From the NCBI RefSeq assembly GCF_009846525.1, contig NZ_CP024621.1:868001-932000 (forward strand): 64,000 bases of DNA, read 5' to 3'. Both the position numbers and the translations under genes were made by a program. This document shows positions 1 to 9,199 of the stretch, piece after piece (the stretch's first letter is position 1; every line of letters starts with the position of its first letter). A model generated the notes under the pieces. That model ran no database searches, was not told the DNA's origin, and was given only the letters and a program-made list of their open reading frames with translations. Source of the stretch: Halomonas meridiana (GTDB lineage Bacteria; Pseudomonadota; Gammaproteobacteria; Pseudomonadales; Halomonadaceae).

Positions 1-52
1 AGAGGACAGCGAGACAGAGCAGTAAGCGCTTTAACCAACCGTGAGCATCCAT
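1..52 (-). CDS. 5' end of an unidentified exported or membrane protein (partial)
   Basis: A minus-strand ATG at 52-50 opens a frame that runs off the left edge. The visible 17 residues begin MDAHGWLKR and continue with a leucine-rich stretch (LLLCLAVL), the pattern of a signal peptide or signal anchor: a basic residue pair followed by a hydrophobic core. No strong Shine-Dalgarno is seen upstream. The frame is too short to name the protein, and a chance open frame cannot be excluded. Confidence 0.35.
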   Translation of the reverse strand, partial: MDAHGWLKRLLLCLAVL

Positions 53-211
53 AGCGTTCGCTTTTGTGATGTTTTTACTCCGCTCAGGAAACCCTGATCG
101 CTAACGAAAGGGCGAAAGAACGACGCCTTCGTGGTGCGGGTAGGATGGCGTGGGTCATCCAAAACCACTTTGAGTGTAGCCGTGATTCCCTCCCAGCAGA
201 TGAGAATGATG

Positions 212-1078
212 CTAAAGCGTGAGACGGTTCAGACTTTCAGTGAGTCGCTGAATCAACTGCCCGCTATGTCGCCAAAAGTGCCAGTAGAGCGGTACGGTTA
301 ACCCGTGCCCCGGCGCGATACTCACCAGTTGGCCTGATTGCAACTGTTCGGCAGCTTGGCGTTGCGGAATCATGCCGTACCCAATACCCGCCATGGCCAA
401 GCGCACGAAGCCCTCTGACGAAGGGCACAAATGGTAAGGAAAGTGCCCCTGGTAGCCGCACTGGGCCAAAAACTGGTGCTGTAGCTGGTCGTGGGGGCCA
501 AAGACGATAGCGGGAGCTTTTTGAAAAGCCTCTGCGCTCGGGCCTTCTGGAAAAAAGTGTGCGGCATAGCTGGGCGATGCCAGTGGCTGATAAAGCATGT
601 CTCCCACGTGCAGGCAGCGCGCACCGGCGATCGGTTGGGGCGTGGCGCACAAGCAGGCGGCGACGTCGCCATCCCGCAGGCGCTTCAACCCCACGTCCTG
701 GTCCTCGATGACCAGGTCGAGCAGCACCTCCTCCGATTGGCAGATATCCGCCACAGCGTCGGCCCACCAGGTGACGACGCTATCGGCATTCACGGCGATG
801 CGGAGCCGAGGGGCGGCTCTTTCCAGGGTCGGTAGGGCGTCGTGTAAATCGCGCTCCAACAGCTGCACCTGCTGGTAGTGGGCGAGTAATCGCTGGCCCG
901 CAGGGGTGGGGGCAAGAGTGGGATGGCGTACCAGCACCGGCTGGCCCAGGCGAACTTCTAGCGCTTTCACTCGTTGCGAAACGGCCGATTGCGACAATCC
1001 CATCACATCGCCTGCCCGCTCGAAGCCGCCGCACTCCACCACGGTGGCCAGGGCATGCAGTAATTTGTAATCCACCAT
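212..1078 (-). CDS. argP: LysR-family regulator ArgP (IciA)
   Basis: A 288-residue LysR-type regulator. The N-terminal winged helix-turn-helix lies at about residues 1-60 (start MVDYKLLHALATVVE, recognition helix near SQSAVSQRVKALE), followed by a LysR substrate-binding domain. In enterobacteria ArgP activates the basic-amino-acid exporter gene argO and other lysine/arginine genes. An ArgO-type exporter gene lies at 7436-8047, which supports the call. The ATG at 1078 was chosen over an in-frame upstream start at 1123 because family members begin with MVDYK and a GAGAGA-type ribosome site precedes it. The 15 extra upstream residues look non-native. Confidence 0.85.
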   Translation of the reverse strand: MVDYKLLHALATVVECGGFERAGDVMGLSQSAVSQRVKALEVRLGQPVLVRHPTLAPTPAGQRLLAHYQQVQLLERDLHDALPTLERAAPRLRIAVNADSVVTWWADAVADICQSEEVLLDLVIEDQDVGLKRLRDGDVAACLCATPQPIAGARCLHVGDMLYQPLASPSYAAHFFPEGPSAEAFQKAPAIVFGPHDQLQHQFLAQCGYQGHFPYHLCPSSEGFVRLAMAGIGYGMIPQRQAAEQLQSGQLVSIAPGHGLTVPLYWHFWRHSGQLIQRLTESLNRLTL

Positions 1079-1177
1079 GGCGTTCTCTCTGTTGTTGGCT
1101 AGGGCAGTTAACCAACCCCACAACGGTGAGTAAAGACGTGCACGTCACGTTGCGTAAATGAAAATCAGTCTCTTTGT

Positions 1178-1206
1178 TTGACTTGCCGGGGAAGTGCGTC
1201 ACAATT
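1178..1206 (+). promoter_or_regulatory. Possible sigma-70 promoter of the ABC exporter
   Basis: TTGACT at 1178-1183 and ACAATT at 1201-1206 are spaced by 17 bases, about 30 bases before the ATG at 1235. The -35 is good and the -10 is weak. No clear Fur box is seen here, unlike the other iron genes in the cluster. Confidence 0.35.
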
Positions 1207-1234
1207 CGCCGCTTATGTGTAAAGGGGATGCAGC

Positions 1235-2890
1235 ATGGAATTATTGCGGGTGGTTTTTCGTCACTACCGCTGGCCGTTTCTAGGCGCACTGGCGCTGAGC
1301 CTAGTGAGTGCTGGGCTAGGGGTGGGGGTGATTGCGTTCATTAACCAGCGGCTGATCGAAGCGGGCAGCGCCCTCTCCGCGTTGCCCCAGTTTTTAGGGC
1401 TATTGGCACTGCTGCTGGCGGTCACGCTGGGCACGCAGCTAGCGCTTACCTTGCTGGGCCACTACTTCGTCTTCGACCTGCGCTCCCGGCTGGTGAAGCG
1501 GATTCTGGATACCGATATCGAACGGTTAGAGCAGCTTGGTAACGCCACGCTGCTGGCAAGTCTTTCAAGCGATGTGCGTAATATCACCATCGGTTTCGTC
1601 CGCCTGCCGGAGCTGGTGCAAGGCGTGGTACTCACGCTGGCCTCAGTGGCGTACCTTGCGTGGCTCTCGCCGCAGATGGTGGTGATCACCGTGCTGTGGA
1701 TGGCCTTCACTATGGGCGTTGGTTGGGTCCTGGTATCGAAGGTGTATCGCCACTTTCATCAGGTGCGCGAAAGCGAGGATCGGCTGTATAAGGATTATCA
1801 ATCGGCGATCGAGGGCCGCAAAGAGCTGGCGCTTAACCGTGACCGTGCGCGGCGCTTTTTTGATGAATCCTACACGGATAACGCAAAAGCGTACCGCCAC
1901 CATATTATTCGCGCAGACACCTACCACCTCAGCGCCAATAACTGGTCCAATATCATGATGCTGGGCGCTATTGGCGTGGTGTTCTTCATGGCCAACGTGC
2001 TGGGCTGGGCAAGCCCGGCGGTGGCGGCCACCTTTGCTCTAACCCTGCTGTTTTTACGCACGCCCTTGATTCAGGCCGTGGGCGCATGGCCCACGTTAAT
2101 CAGCGCCCAGGTGGCGTTCGATAAACTGGCCAGCCTGGAGCTAGCGGAGTACCAGCCGGGCTTTGATGTGGAGGATCGCTTCCACGACTGGCAGCGCTTA
2201 ACGCTCACCAACGTAGTGTATCGCTACACGCCGTCCTCCGGGGGCGAAGGCTTCCAGGTGGGACCGCTCAATCTCACGCTGGCGCGTGGCGAGCAGGTGT
2301 TTCTGATTGGCGGCAACGGCAGCGGTAAATCGACGCTGGCGCGTCTGCTTTCAGGGTTGTACCGCCCGCAAAGTGGCCAAATTAATGTGGATGGCAAAGA
2401 GCTTAGCCCGCCAGAGTGGGCTGCGTTTCGGGCGCGTTTTGCTAGCGTCTTTACCGATTTTCACCAGTTCGACCAAGCCATGGGGCCGGGCGGCAACGCG
2501 GCCGACCCGGTACTGGTCGCGACCTGGCTTGAGCGGCTGCAGATGCAGCATAAGCTTGAGTGGCAAGATGACCGGGTGGTGAATACGCAGCTCTCGCAAG
2601 GGCAGCGTAAGCGCTTGGCACTGCTGCTGGCGATTGCCGAAGAGCGGGATATCTTGCTGCTGGATGAGTGGGCGGCGGACCAGGACCCGCAGTTCAGGCG
2701 GCTGTTTTACCGCGAATTGTTACCTCACTTGAAAGCGATGGGCAAAACCGTGTTTGCCATTAGCCACGACGACAGCTACTTCGTCCATGCGGATCGTTTA
2801 CTGGAGATGTCCAAGGGGCAATTGAGTGAGCTGACGGGAGAGCAGCGGGCACAGGCCAGTGAAGATGCAGTGGCGCAGATCAGCTCGTAA
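1235..2890 (+). CDS. Cyclic-peptide (siderophore) export ABC transporter, fused permease and ATPase
   Basis: A 551-residue half-transporter. The N-terminal half holds about six membrane segments (residues ~15-290). The C-terminal half is an ABC ATPase with Walker [10 protein letters not shown] near 357-365, a signature variant LSQGQRKR near 452 and Walker B ILLLDEW near 473-479. The layout and length match the cyclic peptide transporter family (SyrD/PvdE type), whose members move non-ribosomal peptides or siderophore precursors across the inner membrane. No peptide synthetase gene is present. It converges on fhuF with an 8-base gap, which suggests a role in siderophore export or recycling (inference). 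The start has AGGGGATGCAGC before the ATG. Confidence 0.8.
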   Translation: MELLRVVFRHYRWPFLGALALSLVSAGLGVGVIAFINQRLIEAGSALSALPQFLGLLALLLAVTLGTQLALTLLGHYFVFDLRSRLVKRILDTDIERLEQLGNATLLASLSSDVRNITIGFVRLPELVQGVVLTLASVAYLAWLSPQMVVITVLWMAFTMGVGWVLVSKVYRHFHQVRESEDRLYKDYQSAIEGRKELALNRDRARRFFDESYTDNAKAYRHHIIRADTYHLSANNWSNIMMLGAIGVVFFMANVLGWASPAVAATFALTLLFLRTPLIQAVGAWPTLISAQVAFDKLASLELAEYQPGFDVEDRFHDWQRLTLTNVVYRYTPSSGGEGFQVGPLNLTLARGEQVFLIGGNGSGKSTLARLLSGLYRPQSGQINVDGKELSPPEWAAFRARFASVFTDFHQFDQAMGPGGNAADPVLVATWLERLQMQHKLEWQDDRVVNTQLSQGQRKRLALLLAIAEERDILLLDEWAADQDPQFRRLFYRELLPHLKAMGKTVFAISHDDSYFVHADRLLEMSKGQLSELTGEQRAQASEDAVAQISS

Positions 2891-2898
2891 TGAGCGGC

Positions 2899-3672
2899 TT
2901 ACCCTTTGCGCCGCGCCTGGCGGTCGCACCCTTCTAGCGGGCAATTACCGCATACGTCAAACTCATCGAGCAGGTAGCGCAGGCAGCAGAGCTTGCGCAC
3001 CCGCTTGACCTCTTCACTGCCGCTGGGCTGATACGTACGCACTGGCTCGAATAGCGGGTTGCGCTGCCCGTTGAGAGTACGCGATTCCAGCAGCGCGCGC
3101 GTGGCGGCCAGGGCTTCTTGGTTAACCAAAGGATGCGCGGCTAGGGCGTTAACGTAGTAATCCACGTAGCCACCTGCGTTGCTCCAAAATACCCGTGGTG
3201 CGGCTCCAGAAATGGCCGAGAGACGCTCGATGAGCGGTGCCCAGTGCTGCTCGATGAGCGTGGTAAAGCGCTCGGTGGTGTCCTGCGTTGTAAAGCGCTC
3301 GCCTTCATGGGGCAGCCAAAGCCCTTGAGCGCAGCCTTCTTCATTTTGGATCACATAGAGATCGTCCAGCCCGACGGGTAGGTCGCGGTTTAGCAGCAGA
3401 TGAGCCGTCAGCGTGGGAACCGTAACGGTGCTGAAGTGCCACTTCGACCAGAGCGAGGCAATGGCTCGCTTATCTCCGCCGGGGTAGCGGCTGGCGTAGC
3501 ACGCCATATCCTCTTCGAGCAGCGCAGCGTTGCGCCAACGAGATGCCTTGATAGCCCCATGCGGCACCGCACCACCGATCAATGGCGGCGTAAAGTGCTC
3601 AAGCGGCCCCTGATAGCAATCAGCAAGAGACAGTGGCAGGGCGGTGTTGGGCTGGCGCAAGGCGAGAGGCAT
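2899..3672 (-). CDS. fhuF: Ferric siderophore reductase, FhuF family
   Basis: A 257-residue protein. Its C-terminus carries the FhuF [2Fe-2S] motif: two adjacent cysteines, ten residues, Cys, two residues, Cys (KLCC...DVCGNC, about residues 230-245). FhuF proteins reduce ferric hydroxamate siderophores in the cytoplasm to release iron. The start at 3672 (MPLALRQPN) is preferred to the upstream in-frame ATG at 3720 because GGAG lies 7 bases before it, while the upstream ATG has no ribosome site and sits next to the Fur box. It is the gene downstream of fhuC on the same strand. Confidence 0.88.
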   Translation of the reverse strand: MPLALRQPNTALPLSLADCYQGPLEHFTPPLIGGAVPHGAIKASRWRNAALLEEDMACYASRYPGGDKRAIASLWSKWHFSTVTVPTLTAHLLLNRDLPVGLDDLYVIQNEEGCAQGLWLPHEGERFTTQDTTERFTTLIEQHWAPLIERLSAISGAAPRVFWSNAGGYVDYYVNALAAHPLVNQEALAATRALLESRTLNGQRNPLFEPVRTYQPSGSEEVKRVRKLCCLRYLLDEFDVCGNCPLEGCDRQARRKG

Positions 3673-3723
3673 AACCGAACTCCAAGACGTGATAAGCGCA
3701 CGTGGGTAGAGCGCCAGCATAAG

Positions 3724-3738
3724 CGATAATGCTTATCA
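3724..3738. promoter_or_regulatory. Fur box upstream of fhuF
   Basis: CGATAATGCTTATCA matches 12 of 14 specified positions of the 7-1-7 Fur motif (TGATAAT-N-ATTATCA), counted by eye. It contains the perfect inverted repeat GATAA-TGC-TTATC. It lies about 50 bases upstream of the chosen fhuF start and downstream of the fhuC stop, so fhuF probably has its own iron-repressed promoter. Confidence 0.8.
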
Positions 3739-3782
3739 GTTGAAGAGTTAATTGAGAACGACTCGTCTTCCAGCCGTGGCCA

Positions 3783-4550
3783 TTATTGCGCCACGGCTAT
3801 GCGGTGCCCGCCGTTTGGATGCTGCATGACCTGCATGGGTAGCCCGTAAATGGCTTCCAACGTGTCGTTTTGCATCAGAGCATCGGGCTTGCCGTGGGCC
3901 AGCAGGCGGCCGCTGTGAAGCGCCATGAGCTCATCGCAGTAGCGCGATGCCATGTTGATGTCGTGAAGCACGATGATCACGCCCAGATTCAGCTCGTCGC
4001 AGAGCTTACGAATCAGCGCCAATACCTCCATTTGGTGGGCGATATCCAGCGCTGCGAGCGGCTCATCCAGCAGTAAAAAACGGCTGCCTTGGGCGATCAG
4101 CATGGCGAGCCACACCCGTTGGCGTTCACCGCCTGAAAGCGTATCTACCAAGCGGTCGGCGAAGGCTTCCGTGTGGGTGAGGGCAATCGCCCGCTCAATC
4201 GCCTCTTTGTCTGTTTGATTATGGCGACCTAGTAGACCGTGCCAGGGGTAACGCCCAAACGCCACCAGCTCGCGTCCGGTGAGATTTTCGGCACTGGGTA
4301 GATGCTGGGGCAGGTAGGCAACTTGACGGGCAAACTCACGATGCCCCCACGCCTGCAAAGGGCGTTCATCAAAATGAATATCGCCTTCACTGACGGGCTG
4401 CTGCTGCGCCAGCAGCTTGATCAGCGTCGATTTGCCAGAGCCGTTATGGCCAATCAGGCCATACACCTTGCCTTCTTCAAAAGTATGGTGAATTGGTTGA
4501 AGAAGGGGCTTGCCGTTGATGGCGAAGGTGGCACCCTGAACGTTAAACAT
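3783..4550 (-). CDS. fhuC: Iron-siderophore ABC transporter ATP-binding protein (FhuC type)
   Basis: A 255-residue ABC ATPase with Walker A GHNGSGKST at 34-42, signature LSGGERQR at 138-145, Walker B FLLLDEP at 158-164 and the H-loop histidine in VLHDINMAS. Sequence and length fit the FepC/FhuC/BtuD subfamily that powers iron-siderophore importers. Its permease partner is the fused FhuB at 5362-7341. The ATG at 4550 has AGGAG six bases upstream. A Fur-like box lies about 50 bases upstream. Confidence 0.88.
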   Translation of the reverse strand: MFNVQGATFAINGKPLLQPIHHTFEEGKVYGLIGHNGSGKSTLIKLLAQQQPVSEGDIHFDERPLQAWGHREFARQVAYLPQHLPSAENLTGRELVAFGRYPWHGLLGRHNQTDKEAIERAIALTHTEAFADRLVDTLSGGERQRVWLAMLIAQGSRFLLLDEPLAALDIAHQMEVLALIRKLCDELNLGVIIVLHDINMASRYCDELMALHSGRLLAHGKPDALMQNDTLEAIYGLPMQVMQHPNGGHRIAVAQ

Positions 4551-4600
4551 GCGTCACTCCTGGCCAAGCGGACGTCGCGCGAATGAAAAGTGCATTGTAT

Positions 4601-4615
4601 CGTTAATAGTTATCA
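4601..4615. promoter_or_regulatory. Fur-like box upstream of fhuC
   Basis: CGTTAATAGTTATCA matches 11 of 14 positions of the 7-1-7 Fur motif by eye. It runs up to the 3' end of the b561 gene, whose stop codon is at 4617-4619, so the fhuC promoter appears to overlap the end of the preceding gene. It shares the 13 bases TTATCATTTAGAA with the box at 5241-5255. Confidence 0.65.
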
Positions 4616-4616
4616 T

Positions 4617-5201
4617 TTAGAAATTTTTCCGTGACCGGCCGCTTATTTTTGTCATCAACGGCAAGCGTTGGTGCACGATGGCCATCACGATATGCCCGAC
4701 GATCAGCAGGAGCAGTAGCCAAGAGAGCGGGCTGTGTAGCAGGTCGGCAGGGAGCATGAGCGCTGGGATCTCGTTCTCTGCACCAGGAATCACCTCCCAG
4801 CCATACGCCTTGAGTGGCCAGCCGCCAGCGTAATTCCTGATTACTCCAAGACTGGAAATCAGCATCAACAGCACATAAAACAAGCCATGCACGGTGCTAG
4901 CCAGCCGGCCACGTAACGTGTGCAACTGCCGAGGCCGCTGACCACGCTGGTTAAGCCACCAGACTAATCGCGCTAAGGTGATGACCAATAGCAGTAGGCC
5001 AATCGCTCCGTGTGGCGCTAACCGTGACAGCATTAACGTCACGCTCGTTTCGCCAAACACACGCCACATGACCACGACAAAGAACTGAGTAAGCACTAAT
5101 AGCGCAGTGAGCCAGTGCAGTAGACGACTGACGACACCGTAATGATGGGGAGTGTCGCGCCATGCAGTGGGCAACAGTGTAGAGGAGAGAGCAGCTTTCA
5201 T
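4617..5201 (-). CDS. Cytochrome b561-family membrane protein
   Basis: A 194-residue membrane protein with four predicted transmembrane helices. Candidate haem-ligand histidines are in RLLHWLTALL near 28, APHGAIGLL near 64, STVHGLFYVL near 104 and VGHIVMAIVHQ near 168-176, the arrangement of the bacterial b561 (CybB) family. Such proteins pass electrons across the inner membrane from the quinol pool. Its place between Fur-like boxes and among ferric siderophore genes suggests a role in iron reduction (inference). It shares a short divergent promoter region with fhuB. Confidence 0.8.
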   Translation of the reverse strand: MKAALSSTLLPTAWRDTPHHYGVVSRLLHWLTALLVLTQFFVVVMWRVFGETSVTLMLSRLAPHGAIGLLLLVITLARLVWWLNQRGQRPRQLHTLRGRLASTVHGLFYVLLMLISSLGVIRNYAGGWPLKAYGWEVIPGAENEIPALMLPADLLHSPLSWLLLLLIVGHIVMAIVHQRLPLMTKISGRSRKNF

Positions 5202-5240
5202 AACGAGACTTAGTGGTAATGGGCGGAGCCAAGATTGTAG

Positions 5241-5255
5241 TGTGAATACTTATCA
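5241..5255. promoter_or_regulatory. Fur-like box in the b561/fhuB divergent promoter region
   Basis: TGTGAATACTTATCA matches 11 of 14 positions of the 7-1-7 Fur motif by eye. It sits 40 bases upstream of the minus-strand b561 gene and about 105 bases upstream of fhuB, so one box could serve both directions. Confidence 0.65.
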
Positions 5256-5361
5256 TTTAGAATCTCGCCCTTTGATTTATTTCTGTTCCCTCGATTGCCA
5301 AGGTCACGCCAATGACAATGCCTGCCCGTGCCTCCGCTGTCCTCGTTGACGGGATATTGTC

Positions 5362-7341
5362 ATGCATCTGATGGGCCGCCGTTCTCCCGCTCATATCTGC
5401 TTACTGCTGAGCTTGCCGTTGATGGTGCTGCTGGGGCTGAGCTTTCAGCAGCAGGGCGGTATCGCGCAGAGCGTTCAGGCGCTGCTGTTTCCCACGCTCG
5501 ATAACGTCGATGAGCTGCTGCTGCACTTTGCTTGGTGGCCGCGTTTTACCATTGCGCTATTAGCCGGTGGCGGTCTAGCGCTGGCTGGGGTGCTAATGCA
5601 GCAGGTGCTCCGCAACCCGCTGGCATCGCCCACCACCTTGGGCGTGGCGTCGGGCGCCAACTTGGCGTTGATGGCGGCTACGCTATTGGCCCCCGGCGTG
5701 CTTACGATAGGCAGTGAGTGGATTGCATTGCTGGGTGGCGCTGCCGCTATGGGGCTGGTGTTTGCACTTTCGTGGCGGCGTGGGTTGGCGCCCATTGCGG
5801 TGGTGCTGGCGGGGTTGGTGGTCAATCTTTATCTGGGGGCGCTCTCGACGGCCCTGCTGTTGTTCAATCACGAAACCCTGGCGGGTTTGCTGATTTGGGG
5901 AGCTGGCTCCCTGGCGCAAAATGGTTGGGATGGCGTGGCGTCGCTGGCTCCCAGGCTAGCCATTTGCGGCTTGGCGGCGTGGCTGCTGCTGCGTCCTTTG
6001 GCCGTTTTGGAGTTAGACGACGCCAGCGCCAAAAGCCTGGGGGTTTCGCTGAAGCATTTGCGCTTTGCCGGGTTAGGGCTGGCGGTCTTCATCACCGGCA
6101 GCGTGGTGAGTGTGGTGGGCATCATCGGCTTCATTGGTTTAGCGGCTCCCAATATCGTACGCATGGCTGGGGCACGCACGCTGCGTGCGCGCTTGCTCTG
6201 GTCGACGTTGTTAGGCGCCGTGCTGCTGGCCACCACGGATCTCTTGCTGCAGCGCTTTTCCGGCATGATGGCGACGCTAATTCCCACCGGGGCCGTGACG
6301 GGCGCCTTAGGCGCACCGCTACTGATGTGGTTAATTCCGCGCCTTAAACTGCAGGGCGACCGTCCTCCCCAGGCCTCCGGCGTGGTGATCACGCGCCATG
6401 CCGCGCCCTATCGATTAGCCACTGGGCTACTGCTAGCGCTGGTGGCAGCTATGGTGGTGGGCCATTTGGTGGGGCAAGGGGCAAACGGCTGGAGCATCAT
6501 CGCCCCGACGAATTGGGGTGTAATTGAGTGGCGCTTTCCGCGCGTAATGGCGGCAGCGGCCAGCGGTTTGATGCTGGCAATAGCGGGCACTATTCTGCAG
6601 CGCCTTTCGGCTAACCCTATGGCGAGCCCTGAAGTGCTGGGTATCAGTGGTGGCTGCGCCATCGCGCTGATTTTAGGTATTTATCTGCTCCCCGCTCCCA
6701 GCAATGCCATGCTGGTGGCGATAGGAACGCTGGGGGCGTTGGCGACGCTGCTTGTGCTGGTAGCGCTCAACCGTAAGAGTGGCTTTGTGCCTGAGCGTTT
6801 ACTGCTCAGCGGCGTAGCGATTAGCGCACTGTTCGATGCGGTGCGCAGCGTGCTGCTGGCGGGCGGTGACCCGCGCGGCCAGCAGGTTATTGCGTGGCTG
6901 GCAGGCTCTACTTATTACGTGGATGTAGGCAGCGCGCTGCTCGTGGGCAGTATGGCGGCAGGACTTGCGTTGGTATCGCTGCCGTTCACCCGCTGGCTAG
7001 ACATCATGCCGCTGGGTACCGCCACAGCGCGTTCGCTGGGCATTGGCCTGAACCGTGCGCGCCTAGCACTACTGCTGCTGGTCGCTGTGCTCACCGCCTG
7101 CGCCACGCTAGTGGTGGGGCCGCTCTCCTTCATTGGCTTATTGGCACCGCACATGGCCCGGCTAATGGGCTTCTCCCGCGCCCGCCAGCACTTAGTAGGC
7201 GCTGCCTTGATCGGTATGCTGTTGATGGTGTTGGCCGACTGGGTGGGCCGTCAAATCATGTTCCCGTATGAGATTCCCGCAGGCTTGGTGGCCTCGCTGA
7301 TTGGCGGCGCCTACTTCATGTGGGGGCTACGACGGCTATAA
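5362..7341 (+). CDS. fhuB: Fe(3+)-hydroxamate ABC transporter permease, two-domain FhuB
   Basis: A 659-residue permease made of two homologous FecCD-type halves (about 1-325 and 335-659), the fused arrangement of FhuB. Each half repeats family motifs: [21 protein letters not shown] in the first and [20 protein letters not shown] in the second, followed by a GFIGLAAPN / SFIGLLAPH pair near the cytoplasmic ATPase-coupling loop. It would pair with FhuC. No periplasmic binding protein (FhuD) or TonB receptor is in the window. The ATG at 5362 has no strong Shine-Dalgarno; another ATG is three codons later. Confidence 0.92.
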   Translation: MHLMGRRSPAHICLLLSLPLMVLLGLSFQQQGGIAQSVQALLFPTLDNVDELLLHFAWWPRFTIALLAGGGLALAGVLMQQVLRNPLASPTTLGVASGANLALMAATLLAPGVLTIGSEWIALLGGAAAMGLVFALSWRRGLAPIAVVLAGLVVNLYLGALSTALLLFNHETLAGLLIWGAGSLAQNGWDGVASLAPRLAICGLAAWLLLRPLAVLELDDASAKSLGVSLKHLRFAGLGLAVFITGSVVSVVGIIGFIGLAAPNIVRMAGARTLRARLLWSTLLGAVLLATTDLLLQRFSGMMATLIPTGAVTGALGAPLLMWLIPRLKLQGDRPPQASGVVITRHAAPYRLATGLLLALVAAMVVGHLVGQGANGWSIIAPTNWGVIEWRFPRVMAAAASGLMLAIAGTILQRLSANPMASPEVLGISGGCAIALILGIYLLPAPSNAMLVAIGTLGALATLLVLVALNRKSGFVPERLLLSGVAISALFDAVRSVLLAGGDPRGQQVIAWLAGSTYYVDVGSALLVGSMAAGLALVSLPFTRWLDIMPLGTATARSLGIGLNRARLALLLLVAVLTACATLVVGPLSFIGLLAPHMARLMGFSRARQHLVGAALIGMLLMVLADWVGRQIMFPYEIPAGLVASLIGGAYFMWGLRRL

Positions 7342-7435
7342 GCTGTGCTAATGCGCCATTAGCAAGATGATTTTTGGTTATGTGAGCCTTCCCTTACCCT
7401 GTCGCCATCTTCACTCCAGCAAAAGGCGAACGGCA

Positions 7436-8047
7436 ATGTGGGAAAGCTACTTAACGGGTTTGGTAGTTTGCGGCGGTATCATCATGGCGATTGGGGCGCA
7501 GAACGCCTACGTGCTGGGGCTGGCCGTTCGCCGCGAGTACCACTGGTGGTCGGCGGGGCTGTGTATAAGCGCGGATATCATCCTGCTCACGGCGGGTATG
7601 TTTGGTGCCAGCGCGTTTTTGCTCACCATGCCCAATGCCATGGAAGCCATGCGCTGGGTAGGCGTGCTATTTTTGAGCTGGCTAGCGGCACAAGCGCTAT
7701 GGCGCGCTGCCAGCGGCCGCGAAGGCTTGAAAGCCAACAGCGCCAAAGCGCGTAGCCTGCGCGGCGTGTTACTGGCGACGCTGGCGGTGACGGTGCTCAA
7801 CCCGCAAGTCTACCTCGATACGCTGCTGTTAATTCCCGCCATTGGTGCCCAGCAGGAGAGCGCCGGTGTGTTCGTCGCCGGGGCGTCAACGGCGTCGATT
7901 CTCTGGTTCAGCTTGCTGGCCTGGGGTGGCGCGGCGCTGTCGCCCTGGCTCTCTCGCCCTGCGGCATGGCGCACCATCGATGGGCTGATTGGCCTAATGA
8001 TGGCCGCCATCGCGGTGCACCTCGCGCTCGGCTCGGCGTTGTTGTAA
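7436..8047 (+). CDS. argO: LysE/ArgO-family basic amino acid exporter
   Basis: A 203-residue membrane protein of the LysE family with about six transmembrane helices. It opens with MWESYLTGLVVCGGIIMAIG and has the family motif AIGAQNAYVLGL, followed by later helices rich in Ala, Leu and Trp. LysE/ArgO proteins export arginine or lysine. An ArgP gene at 212-1078 is the expected regulator. The ATG at 7436 is chosen because AAAAGGCG precedes it and family proteins start at this point. An upstream in-frame start at 7367 would add an unrelated 23 residues. Confidence 0.85.
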   Translation: MWESYLTGLVVCGGIIMAIGAQNAYVLGLAVRREYHWWSAGLCISADIILLTAGMFGASAFLLTMPNAMEAMRWVGVLFLSWLAAQALWRAASGREGLKANSAKARSLRGVLLATLAVTVLNPQVYLDTLLLIPAIGAQQESAGVFVAGASTASILWFSLLAWGGAALSPWLSRPAAWRTIDGLIGLMMAAIAVHLALGSALL

Positions 8048-8063
8048 CGGTTTGATTGACGTA

Positions 8064-9074
8064 TTACGCCTGATCGAAGTAGCGCTTGATGATATCTAAT
8101 ACCTGCTCAATATCGCTGTCGCTGATATCGCGATGCACCACCATACGCGTGGCGTAGAGTAGCTCTATCAGTACGCCATGCTCTTTAAGCCAAGCGGCCA
8201 GCGGCGCGATATGCGCTTTGTCGATCTGAACAAACACCATATTGGTGGCCTGTGAGGTCACCTCGATGGCGGGAAAGACGGCCAAGCCTTCCGCCAAGCG
8301 GGCCGCACGGCGGTGATCGTGTGCCAAATCCGCTACGTGATGATCCAGCGCGTGCTGGCAGGCCGCGGCAATAATGCCTGCCTGGCGCATTCCACCTCCC
8401 ACTACTTTACGCCAGCGCCGGGCGTGATCGATCAGTGCTTGAGAGCCCACCAGTGCCGAGCCCATGGGCGTACCTAGCCCCTTCGAAAAGCATAGTGAAA
8501 CGCTGTCGAAGGGCTGGCAGAGCTGCGTGAGTGAGGTATCCGTCGCGACGGCGGCATTGAAGAGCCGGGCACCGTCTAGGTGGGTGGCCAGACCATGTTC
8601 TCGAGCCAGCGCGGTGGCCTGCTGCACGTACTCGGCAGGCAGTACCTTGCCGCCTATGGTGTTCTCCAACGCGAGCAGCCGGGTGCGGGCAAAGTGAAAA
8701 TCGTCGGCTTTGACGGCGGCGGTGATTTTTTCGAGCGGCAGGCTGCCGTCTGGGGCGTTCTCGATCGGCTGCGGTTGAATGCTGCCCAACACGGCGGCAC
8801 CGCCCCCTTCATAGCGATAGGTGTGGGCGCTCTGGCCCACGATATATTCATCGCCTCGCTCGCAGTGGGCCATTAATCCCACCAGGTTGCTCTGGGTGCC
8901 GCTGGGAAATAGCAGCGCCGCTTCCTTACCTGCTCGCTCGGCCAACGTGGCTTGAAAGGCATTCACCGTCGGGTCGTCGCCCCACACATCATCGCCCAGC
9001 GGTGCTGACATCATGGCGTCTCGCATGGCGGCGGTAGGGCGTGTCACCGTATCGCTACGTAAATCAATCGTCAT
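8064..9074 (-). CDS. ltaE: Low-specificity L-threonine aldolase
   Basis: A 336-residue PLP enzyme that splits threonine and allo-threonine to glycine and acetaldehyde. The N-terminus [14 protein letters not shown] is the family hallmark. H84 in [12 protein letters not shown] is the ring-stacking histidine, and K198 in [12 protein letters not shown] is the Schiff-base lysine. The ATG at 9074 has AGGAG upstream; an open frame continues to 9146 but is not family-like. It converges on the argO gene with a 16-base gap. Confidence 0.93.
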   Translation of the reverse strand: MTIDLRSDTVTRPTAAMRDAMMSAPLGDDVWGDDPTVNAFQATLAERAGKEAALLFPSGTQSNLVGLMAHCERGDEYIVGQSAHTYRYEGGGAAVLGSIQPQPIENAPDGSLPLEKITAAVKADDFHFARTRLLALENTIGGKVLPAEYVQQATALAREHGLATHLDGARLFNAAVATDTSLTQLCQPFDSVSLCFSKGLGTPMGSALVGSQALIDHARRWRKVVGGGMRQAGIIAAACQHALDHHVADLAHDHRRAARLAEGLAVFPAIEVTSQATNMVFVQIDKAHIAPLAAWLKEHGVLIELLYATRMVVHRDISDSDIEQVLDIIKRYFDQA

Positions 9075-9199
9075 CGAACGACTCCTGGTTGGGGAGTGGG
9101 ACAGGGCATGATGCCGATAACCCACTATGGTTAATGGGCACGACACCCAACGTTTATCTGCCCGGTCTGACCGTATGGCAATCCAGCATAGGCAATAAG

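Noticed and set aside
5718..6347. Open frame of 209 codons overlapping fhuB in another frame
   Set aside because: It lies wholly within the certain fhuB gene, is Gly/Trp/Arg-rich and shows no domain. It is a by-product of GC-rich codon use.
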